Source: Bacteroidales bacterium
GTDB lineage: Bacteria > Bacteroidota > Bacteroidia > Bacteroidales > F082
DNA: 56,835 nt
Assembly (NCBI GenBank): GCA_017477425.1
Contig: JAFUVT010000026.1
Span: 1 to 56,835, forward strand
Direction: 5' to 3'
The position numbers were made by a program, and so were the translations under genes. This document shows positions 26,682 to 33,486 of this stretch, one piece after another; position 1 is the stretch's first letter, and every line of letters begins with the position of its first letter. The notes beneath the pieces were generated by a model. That model had not been told where the DNA came from and ran no database searches. It worked only from the letters and a program-made list of their open reading frames with translations.

Positions 26682-28808
26682 TTATCGTATTGTTAACCAT
26701 CCCACATTGCGGGCGTTCCAGATGTCGTATCCAGCCACTGGACGATATCCACCACCATTATTTATTGTGGCAGGATTCATTACTCTGAAACTATATTCAG
26801 AATATGGCCTGCCCCACATATTAGTTCCAGTTTTGTAGGTGATGGTTTCGACACCAACAGCATGCCCCATTGTTCCATCAAGGTTCACCATGACCAATCC
26901 TCCATTGTTGATGACATCAAAGAGCTGTTGGCACAACCCATTATAATCCATATTCTTTTTGTTGAGATATGCGAAATCCATGCCCATTCTGCTTGCATAT
27001 TTGTATAAACTGGTAAGGTCTTGTACCTTGCCTATCTCATTATAAGCACATCTGCCCTCAACAAAGTCTTGTTCCGTAAAATAAATGATACAATTTTGAA
27101 TATCCGCTTCAGTCAATTGCCCTCCTTGAACATCATTAAACCAACTTAAAACACTCTCGACACAATCGCTGGTTCCTTCTCCTTGGTGAACAGAAGGTAC
27201 TTTGGTGGGATTGGCATCAGCTGTTTGGGAGGAGAGAAGTTGCGGTTTCTGCATCCTGTTGTAGTATCCGTTTGCCCCGAAGGTCCATCCTCCCGAACCG
27301 TAGCCTATCGAAAGACCGCCTCCATAATAGGCACTCATGTTACTGTTATAGTACAACCCTATGCCAGCATTCACACCCCATCCGTATGATCCTGATTGGT
27401 TTGCGAAACTGTATGAATAACTTCCAGATCCTCCCAAAGAAAAACAACCATACGAAGCGAATCCAAAACCAGAAATGGTGAAAGATCCACCCAATGCAAA
27501 GTTGTAATCGTAACTCGCCTGTACCCCAACACCCGCCCCCAAACCTGTTCCTCCAACCCGATAGGCGACCTCGCTATATACACCTACCGATCCTCCTCTG
27601 GCCCAACTCACATTCAAGCCAAAACCTAAAGGAATGCCCGCTGGAGTGAAATTCAGGCCTATGCTGAATCCATATTGGTTGATGCTCCATGTAAAGAACT
27701 CCCCATCTGGATCCACATACCTCAGCGGATTGTTCAAGCAATATGCATACCTGTTGAAACCCTGCGAGAAGTCGGGCTGCTGCACATAGTTATCCACCGA
27801 CAGGAACGAGCTCATCACTGGGTCGTACATCCTCCCGTTCATGTTAATCAAGCCGAAACTGAAAAGATGTTCGTGGCCTGTGAAGCCTCGGTCATACAAT
27901 ATCAATCCGCTATAAGATCCATTCGTCCACATACCCGGCACGCGGATATTGCCCCAAGCGTCATAGCTCATTTCTTGCAATATCGTCCCTGCATCGTCGG
28001 TGAGGGTCGTCCACGAGCCGAGATGGTCCTTGTAGATGTATCGTAACAACTCTGCATTATTATTGCTGGTTACCGCAGCAAACACGCCAAGCGGGCCGCT
28101 GACGAAGGTGTTCCATTCGGTATTTCCATTTTGCGTGATAGCCTCGCAATTCCCCACATACAACTTCTCGTAGTTGCCGTCATAATCCATCAAAATGCGC
28201 TCGTGGTCGTAGCCGTATTGGTATTCGATTTGGCTCAACAAGTTCTCGTTCTCGTCGTATTGTCCTATGGATTTCGCTTTGTCGAACATAGTGTAGGTAA
28301 TTTCCAATGGCGGGAAAATGAATGGATTGTTGGTCATGGTGGCCGAACTGATGGCATGCGGTTTTAGGTTGTTATGCTGGTCGTAAGTGTTGTATTGCGC
28401 TCCGCTGAACACCGTCTGTCCATCCGCCTCCTTTGATAGGATTCGTCCGAAAGCGTCATAGGCCATGTCGCTGCTCACCGTTCCATTCAAGGTGACGGTC
28501 GTCAGGCGGTTCAGGTAGTCGTATGTGAAAGTCTCGGTGTTCGGCATGGCGAATTTGTCTTCCGTTCGTGCGGCTAAATTACCAAAAATATCATAACTGT
28601 AGCCAAAATTTTGGATAATGTTTCCATTCTTGCTGGCTTGTTGTGCAGCAAGCATGTGCCTGTCGTCATACTGATAGTAGGAATGCACGCCGTTGCCCAT
28701 TTCATAATGGGTGATTTGACCCATTGCGTTGGCTTCATGGGTTTTCCACAGCAGTTGGCTGTTATGACGTATTTCGGTCAGGTTTCCCGTTGTGGCATCA
28801 CTTTTCAT
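26682..28808 (-). CDS. Headless Rhs protein with papain/C39-like C-terminal domain
   Basis: 708 residues that begin within YD repeats; no signal peptide, SpvB or FG-GAP region. A TGA lies in frame five codons before the ATG at 28808, so the head is truly absent here. The Rhs core ends at RYAYCLNNPLRYVDPDGE (351-368). Then come a Gly/Ser/Tyr-rich beta stretch (~370-520) and a final domain with a cysteine-peptidase pattern: Cys549 in TSDCVESVLSWF, His649 in TMGHAVGVE, and a following VMNPA segment that could supply the third residue. The core is close to that of the full Rhs protein at 6802-13275. It could be a detached module, a decayed gene or a separately expressed tip. The tip as peptidase is inferred from motif order. 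Confidence 0.7.
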   Translation of the reverse strand: MKSDATTGNLTEIRHNSQLLWKTHEANAMGQITHYEMGNGVHSYYQYDDRHMLAAQQASKNGNIIQNFGYSYDIFGNLAARTEDKFAMPNTETFTYDYLNRLTTVTLNGTVSSDMAYDAFGRILSKEADGQTVFSGAQYNTYDQHNNLKPHAISSATMTNNPFIFPPLEITYTMFDKAKSIGQYDENENLLSQIEYQYGYDHERILMDYDGNYEKLYVGNCEAITQNGNTEWNTFVSGPLGVFAAVTSNNNAELLRYIYKDHLGSWTTLTDDAGTILQEMSYDAWGNIRVPGMWTNGSYSGLILYDRGFTGHEHLFSFGLINMNGRMYDPVMSSFLSVDNYVQQPDFSQGFNRYAYCLNNPLRYVDPDGEFFTWSINQYGFSIGLNFTPAGIPLGFGLNVSWARGGSVGVYSEVAYRVGGTGLGAGVGVQASYDYNFALGGSFTISGFGFASYGCFSLGGSGSYSYSFANQSGSYGWGVNAGIGLYYNSNMSAYYGGGLSIGYGSGGWTFGANGYYNRMQKPQLLSSQTADANPTKVPSVHQGEGTSDCVESVLSWFNDVQGGQLTEADIQNCIIYFTEQDFVEGRCAYNEIGKVQDLTSLYKYASRMGMDFAYLNKKNMDYNGLCQQLFDVINNGGLVMVNLDGTMGHAVGVETITYKTGTNMWGRPYSEYSFRVMNPATINNGGGYRPVAGYDIWNARNVGWLTIR

Positions 28809-28858
28809 CTTGTTTTGTGTTCAAAGTGTTGGTTTTGTTCTTTTCCCTTAGAAATCCC

Positions 28859-28866
28859 TATCTTTG
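28859..28866 (+). promoter_or_regulatory. Orphan -7 box with no gene behind it
   Basis: TATCTTTG followed by GCAGCGCAAAA is like the boxes before other genes here, but the plus strand downstream (28867-29061) has no convincing coding region. It may serve a small RNA or be left over from a lost gene. The gap 28809-29061 otherwise shows nothing recognisable. Confidence 0.25.
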
Positions 28867-29061
28867 CAGCGCAAAAACGGGCAAGGAATACCGCGGGCAT
28901 TCGCCCACAGTTAACGTAGTTCGTTTTGCTCAGGGTGCTTGACCAGCAGTGCAATCTTCCACAAAAGCCTTTGCTCTTCAAGCACCTTATTATATATATT
29001 GCCTCGCCTCGGAGGCCTTACCGAATGAATTTGGTCTTCTCCTTCATCGTTTCAGTGTTTT

Positions 29062-29451
29062 TTAATCTGTTACCGTAAACTCACCCGCATACACATCCCC
29101 GTTGGGAAGCGTAAAGGTGACAATGTAATTCCCAGTGTTGGGGATATATACCTGCAGGCCGTTCGGAGTAAGCACCGAAAGGCATTGCACAGAAGCACCT
29201 GAAGTTGTGGTAATTTCCACAGAGACTTGGCCAAGACTCTCATTAAATACCACGGTAAGAACATGGCCGTTAATACTTGGAAGGATAGAACTACTCCTAT
29301 CAGAACTACTTGCCCCAGTACTTTCTTTAATATCAATAGGTATCGGTACCCAGTCTTTTTCATTACCTGTTTTGGCCTCGCCGTGGGCGTGGCACAATGC
29401 TCCCGAAAGGATCAAGCAGAGCATCAGAATCATTTGTTTTAATCTAATCAT
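29062..29451 (-). CDS. DUF3244-type small exported protein
   Basis: 129 residues from ATG 29451; a longer frame to 29508 adds a tail before the signal peptide. Signal MIRLKQMILMLCLILSGALC is followed by a beta-sandwich of DUF3244 type: VPIPIDIKES, RSSSILPSINGHVLTVVF, VSVEITTTSG, then GNYIVTF and YAGEFTVTD. Family members are small Ig-like secreted proteins of gut Bacteroidales with unknown function. A -7 box (29506-29513) lies upstream. Confidence 0.75.
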   Translation of the reverse strand: MIRLKQMILMLCLILSGALCHAHGEAKTGNEKDWVPIPIDIKESTGASSSDRSSSILPSINGHVLTVVFNESLGQVSVEITTTSGASVQCLSVLTPNGLQVYIPNTGNYIVTFTLPNGDVYAGEFTVTD

Positions 29452-29505
29452 ATTTATTTTATGCATTTTAAGAGTTGATACATTATTAGTAAGAAATTTC
29501 GAATG

Positions 29506-29513
29506 CAAAACTA
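29506..29513 (-). promoter_or_regulatory. -7 promoter box for the DUF3244 gene
   Basis: TAGTTTTG on the minus strand, 54 bases before ATG 29451. The region 29514-29672 beyond it is AT-rich, with no recognisable feature. Confidence 0.45.
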
Positions 29514-29672
29514 GGTTATTGCAAAATTGTAGGCATAAAAATTTGCTGGAATAATTTTGGAATTAATTCATAGGGGGGGTAATGCTTGATAATCAGTAAG
29601 TTATAAAACAAATAAAGAGGAAAAACACACGTTTTCTCCAACTATTTTCCATCATCTCCCTATAACTAAGCC

Positions 29673-29699
29673 TAAAGGAAAAGCCGCGCTGGCCGCGGC
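29673..29699 (-). terminator. Intrinsic terminator after the TPR/HTH regulator gene
   Basis: On the minus strand a GCCGCG...CGCGGC stem (29699-29683) is followed by TTTTCCTTT. A second small hairpin (ATGCG/CGCAT, around 29702-29720) precedes it. Next to it, at 29736-29785, are short direct copies of ACTGGTAACTGACAACT-like sequence. Confidence 0.6.
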
Positions 29700-29784
29700 C
29701 GACATGCGGAAAACGCATTATGTATGCCAATAGATTAACTACCAACTGAACAACTGGCCACTGGTAACTGACAACTAGTAACTC

Positions 29785-32475
29785 CTACCTAATCACTTCC
29801 CAATGCCCTCCCTTGTCGGGCCCTACACGGCGAATAACTCCTTTATCTTGAAGCATTTTGAAATGCTTGGCAATTCCTCGCGGGTTTAAGTCTAATTCAT
29901 TAGCAATTTCTACAATGGTAACATTGGGATTACCGATGATGATTTCAACGATTGTTTTCTGTGTACCTTTCAATGTACTTTTCAATGTACTTTCTTGTGG
30001 AATCTCTTCTGTGTTTTGTTGTAAAGGATTGTTTTCCGATACGTTTTGATCCATATTTTGAGTGCCACAAACCCTTTCTGCAACCCTCAAAACATAAGAG
30101 CCTATGTCTTCATTTACCTCAAGTTTCTCCCGAAGGCTCTCGTTTTGCTTCTTGATGGCGGAATACGACACGTTCTTCAGCACCGCTATCTCTCTTTCGT
30201 TGATTCCCAACAGGTGCAGATGGCATAGACTTAAAAGTCCCTGTTTCAAACTCGGACAATGGCTCAACAACACATGGTCGAAACCCGAATAATGCTTTTC
30301 CACAGCTGCTCCAAGTTGTTCGAAATCCTCGTCTTTGAGGGCCAAGCCAAGTTCGAAAGCATTTTCTCGGGTGGTGATGGGCTTCTTGCGTACCTGACTG
30401 AGAATGCGTTGGCATATCGGCTCTTTCAGGAAAGCCTCGCGCCGCCGCTCCGCCTCCTCGTGTTGCTGGACCAAGGCCGTTTCCAAGGCGTTCACCTGTT
30501 CTTCACGCTGCCGGAGGTTTTGCCGCAAGGCTTCCTGTTCTTTTTGGTAGGCCATCCGTTCAGCCTCCAGCTCCGATGCGTGTCGCTTTCGTGTCTGTTC
30601 TGCCTCTTCCTTGGTCTTGTCTTGCTGCGCCTGCATCTCCAGCTCATGCTTCCGTGCAATCTCTTTCAGTTTTTGCTGATGCTTTCGTTCGGCCGCTGTC
30701 ATCCTCTGTTCGGTCTCTACTTGATGCCTTTTCAACGCTTCCTCGTGCAGTCTGCGTTCTGTCTGTGCCATGGCCTCTTTCTCTGCCATCTCCGCTTGGT
30801 AGGCCAGCCGCTCCGCTTCCAATTCCTCGGCATGTCGTTTCTTGGTTTTCTCTATCTCTTTTTCCGACAGGTCTTTCTGCGCTTTCAATTCCTCCTCGTG
30901 TCGTTCTTTTGCCTCAGCCATCCACTGTTGGTGCTTCCTTTCCACCTCCTCCAACTGTTGGTCGGTCTCCACTCTCAGTTGTCTTAGTTCTCCCTCGTAT
31001 TTCTTCTTTGTTTCTTCCAATGTCTTGTCGGCCTCAACTTGTCTTAGCCTCAGCTCCTTTTCGTGTTTTAGTTTCGCCTCTCCAAATGCTCTGTCCGCTT
31101 TTTCTTGCTGATGCTTTAACTGTCTCCTGTTTCTCCATATCAATACACAGAAAATAGCCAAAGCAACTGCGATAGCGATGGGGATTACAGTGTTCATCAC
31201 CCGCTTTTCGGCTATTTTTCGTTCAGCTTCAGCTTGTTTCTCCAATTTTTGGTTCGAATAGTTCTTGAACATATCCTCGAGTTCCGAGACCAAGGCCTTG
31301 TTATCTCCATCTGATTTCTTACGGCTTGCCAGAAAATGCATAAGAGAATCAGCTTGGTCTCGATCTCCTTGTTTATTACAAATAATGTACAGATAATTCG
31401 CCACCTGGTCTTGCAATCCAGCTTCACGGTTCTCAAACACTGGTTCCAAATAATACAATGCGGAGTCATAATTGTCTTCATAGAAGTAGATGCAACCTAT
31501 GGTCAATTTTCGGTTTAATCGTTCTTTTTCGGTTTTTGCTTGAAATAGAACACGGTTAAGTTCATCCAAGGATTGTTTTGCGATTCCATTTATTTGATAG
31601 TCACAAAGCGCTTTACTTGCAACAATATCTCTATAGACCATATTGTCTGTTACAGTCACATTCTCTAAAGCCTGACTATAATACAATCTCGCTTTTTCTA
31701 TTTCATTCTTCTTGTCATATTGCTTACCTATTCTGTATAAAATACTGGAGATGCCATTAGGTGATGTAGGTTCAATTATACAATATATTAATGCTTTCTC
31801 ATAGCAGGAGATGGAGGACTCCATCATGAACTGCTCCGAAAACAGGTTGCCCAGACGGTTATAGATGTTCGCCATGAACTGAGCCTTCTTTCCCGTCAGT
31901 TCTTTTTCTTCAAATTGTTCCTCCATCATCTCCAACGTCTTCAGGTATTCCGCGCAAGCCTCCACCACGCTGTCGTTTTCGTAATAGCCCGCACCATTAA
32001 TGTAATGTACCCTCGCATCCAAAAAAAAGATGTCATCGCAAAGGTTGGGAGATTGCGGGTCAAGCCCGCAATGACGGTTCCAGGGTGTAGGGTTGTCGTT
32101 TAGCGTGAGTGTCAGGCTGTCAAAATACGCCACAGCCCGCAGCAGCTCATCTCGGTTGGTCTGCGGTTGGTAATTCTTATACAGCAATTCCGCCAACAAC
32201 AATTGGTAATAATGTTCGTTGTAGAGACGCATTGCATGCGTCTCCATGGTATCACCGTCGGGTGTGTTGGGAGACGCAAGCATTGCGTCTCTACAGGCCA
32301 AAAGGCATTGCAACGCGCTATCGGGTTGCCGCCACATCAGGCTGTCGATGGCGGCCAGTTCGGGCGATACGTCGGCTGGTAGAGACGTGCCATGGCGCGT
32401 CTCTACATTGGAGGTGCAGGCCACCATCGCGGCCAGCACCAACAAACATGCTATGACACAATGCCGTATTTTCAT
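29785..32475 (-). CDS. Membrane-spanning TPR/coiled-coil regulator with two DNA-binding domains
   Basis: 896 residues from ATG 32475; the -7 box TATCTTTG ends six bases before it. Lipoprotein-like signal (MVAC); TPR-type helices (~30-415) presumably periplasmic; membrane segment ~428-450 (TVIPIAIAVALAIFCVLIW); Glu/Lys/Arg-rich coiled coil (~455-715); a LuxR-like HTH (LCHLHLLGINEREIAVLKNV, ~775-810); and a C-terminal winged helix (~835-896, ending RRVGPDKGGHWEVI) of the kind found at the end of AlbA_2/RecG-like regulators. It appears able to sense outside the inner membrane and bind DNA inside. Four palindromic elements are embedded in frame in its periplasmic part. Confidence 0.75.
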   Translation of the reverse strand: MKIRHCVIACLLVLAAMVACTSNVETRHGTSLPADVSPELAAIDSLMWRQPDSALQCLLACRDAMLASPNTPDGDTMETHAMRLYNEHYYQLLLAELLYKNYQPQTNRDELLRAVAYFDSLTLTLNDNPTPWNRHCGLDPQSPNLCDDIFFLDARVHYINGAGYYENDSVVEACAEYLKTLEMMEEQFEEKELTGKKAQFMANIYNRLGNLFSEQFMMESSISCYEKALIYCIIEPTSPNGISSILYRIGKQYDKKNEIEKARLYYSQALENVTVTDNMVYRDIVASKALCDYQINGIAKQSLDELNRVLFQAKTEKERLNRKLTIGCIYFYEDNYDSALYYLEPVFENREAGLQDQVANYLYIICNKQGDRDQADSLMHFLASRKKSDGDNKALVSELEDMFKNYSNQKLEKQAEAERKIAEKRVMNTVIPIAIAVALAIFCVLIWRNRRQLKHQQEKADRAFGEAKLKHEKELRLRQVEADKTLEETKKKYEGELRQLRVETDQQLEEVERKHQQWMAEAKERHEEELKAQKDLSEKEIEKTKKRHAEELEAERLAYQAEMAEKEAMAQTERRLHEEALKRHQVETEQRMTAAERKHQQKLKEIARKHELEMQAQQDKTKEEAEQTRKRHASELEAERMAYQKEQEALRQNLRQREEQVNALETALVQQHEEAERRREAFLKEPICQRILSQVRKKPITTRENAFELGLALKDEDFEQLGAAVEKHYSGFDHVLLSHCPSLKQGLLSLCHLHLLGINEREIAVLKNVSYSAIKKQNESLREKLEVNEDIGSYVLRVAERVCGTQNMDQNVSENNPLQQNTEEIPQESTLKSTLKGTQKTIVEIIIGNPNVTIVEIANELDLNPRGIAKHFKMLQDKGVIRRVGPDKGGHWEVIR
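32047..32077. repeat. Family C element in frame inside the TPR/HTH gene
   Basis: GGGAGATTGCGGGTCAAGCC continues to CGCAATGACGG. On the coding strand it gives the peptide RHCGLDPQSP, a recognisable signature of this element when translated. The gene stays open. Confidence 0.8.
32221..32295. repeat. Two family B elements in frame inside the TPR/HTH gene
   Basis: GTAGAGACGCATTGC / ATGCGTCTCC (32221-32245) and an inverted neighbour GGGAGACGCAAGC / GCGTCTCTACA (32269-32295) form a composite inverted structure. The coding strand reads CRDAMLASPNTPDG and then DTMETHAMRLYN. Confidence 0.8.
32379..32406. repeat. Family B element near the N terminus of the TPR/HTH gene
   Basis: GTAGAGACG...CGTCTCTAC palindrome of 28 bases, translated as NVETRHGTSLP just after the lipobox cysteine. 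Confidence 0.8.
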
Positions 32476-32481
32476 ACAGCG

Positions 32482-32489
32482 CAAAGATA
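32482..32489 (-). promoter_or_regulatory. -7 promoter box for the TPR/HTH gene, near-leaderless
   Basis: TATCTTTG on the minus strand, six bases before ATG 32475. This decides the start codon. Confidence 0.55.
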
Positions 32490-32516
32490 GAGGTTTTTCA
32501 GAAAACTCAAGTTCTT

Positions 32517-33416
32517 CTACTTGAAATTCCTATCCAGGAAATCTTGCGCTTCTTTCATGCCGCCGTCGCGGGCCTTCTGCATCAGCAGCTTGGTGTAGGT
32601 TGGGTCTTGCTGCACGCCCTCGCCGTTGAAATACATCAGGCCGAGGCGGTATTGTGCACTCGAAACGTTCTTGTCGGCGGCGGGTTGGTAGTATTCAACG
32701 GCTTTTTTGAGGTCTTTCGCCATCCCGATACCGAAATAATAGCAGTCGCCCATCTGCGACTGGGCATAGGCATTGCCCGCATCGGCGGCTTCTTTCCACC
32801 AGCGGATGGCGGTCTTTTCGTCTTTCGCAACGCCTATGCCGTAGAAATAGCAGTTGCCGAGGTTGAGCATCGCCTGGGCATCCTTGCCGGCCGCGCCTTT
32901 CTTGTACCACTCAAAGGCCTTGGCGGGGTCGGCTTTCACGGCCGTGCCCATGCGGTAGAAGTTGCCCAGCGAATTGCAGGCGGCAGGGTTGTCCTGGTTG
33001 GCCGCTTTGGTGTACCACTTGAAGGCTTCGTTTGCGTTCTTCTCGACACCCCAACCGTTTTCGTAGCAAGCGCCAAACATGTTCTGGTAGTCGGCCCTAC
33101 CCTGCTCGGCATGGTAGCGGATGCTGTCGATTTGCTCCGTGGCTTGCTCTTCCAAGGTTTTTCTTTTCCCATTCAACTGACTGAAATCGAGAGGTTTGCC
33201 TTCTTCGAGCTTCAGCACGGGGCCAGTGGATTGTGAGAGGCCGTTGTCGAAAGCGTTGCCCTTCTCTTGCACAGGAATCTGCTGCATGGGTGCCACGGGC
33301 ACGCCCTGAGGCACGCGGACCTCTTTTTGTTCGGGTTGTTCTTGCTTTTTATCGTCTTTTTGCCCGCAGGCCGTCAGCAGCAGCGCGAAGGCGAAGAGCC
33401 AAAGGGATTTTCTCAT
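32517..33416 (-). CDS. Sel1-repeat lipoprotein
   Basis: 299 residues with a lipoprotein signal (MRKSLWLFAFALLLTAC). After a Gln/Glu/Pro-rich linker, five or so Sel1-like repeats (~105-290) show the A..LG..Y..G.GV..D...A..W...AA pattern, e.g. LGNCYFYGIGVAKDEKTAI. Sel1 repeats are helical scaffolds for protein binding, here at the membrane surface facing the periplasm. Partner unknown. It has its own -7 box. Confidence 0.88.
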   Translation of the reverse strand: MRKSLWLFAFALLLTACGQKDDKKQEQPEQKEVRVPQGVPVAPMQQIPVQEKGNAFDNGLSQSTGPVLKLEEGKPLDFSQLNGKRKTLEEQATEQIDSIRYHAEQGRADYQNMFGACYENGWGVEKNANEAFKWYTKAANQDNPAACNSLGNFYRMGTAVKADPAKAFEWYKKGAAGKDAQAMLNLGNCYFYGIGVAKDEKTAIRWWKEAADAGNAYAQSQMGDCYYFGIGMAKDLKKAVEYYQPAADKNVSSAQYRLGLMYFNGEGVQQDPTYTKLLMQKARDGGMKEAQDFLDRNFK

Positions 33417-33436
33417 CTTCTACAGGTATTGGGCTG

Positions 33437-33444
33437 CAAAATTA
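33437..33444 (-). promoter_or_regulatory. -7 promoter box for the Sel1 lipoprotein gene
   Basis: TAATTTTG on the minus strand, 21 bases before the ATG at 33416, and just inside the family B palindrome that ends the upstream gene. Confidence 0.5.
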
Positions 33445-33455
33445 GGTTTTTTTGA

Positions 33456-33485
33456 TGTAGAGACGCAAAATTTTGCGTCTCTACA
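33456..33485. repeat. Perfect 30-base family B palindrome
   Basis: TGTAGAGACGCAAAA is followed at once by its exact complement. It lies two bases after the TonB receptor stop and may serve as its transcript-end hairpin. Confidence 0.9.
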
Positions 33486-33486
33486 A

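Noticed and set aside
30259..31157. Leu/Phe/Ser-rich plus-strand frames that look like membrane proteins
   Set aside because: Complement of the coiled-coil region of the minus-strand TPR/HTH gene.
32221..32406. Possible CRISPR array from the closely spaced palindromes
   Set aside because: The repeats are unequal palindromes within a coding frame, without regular spacers.
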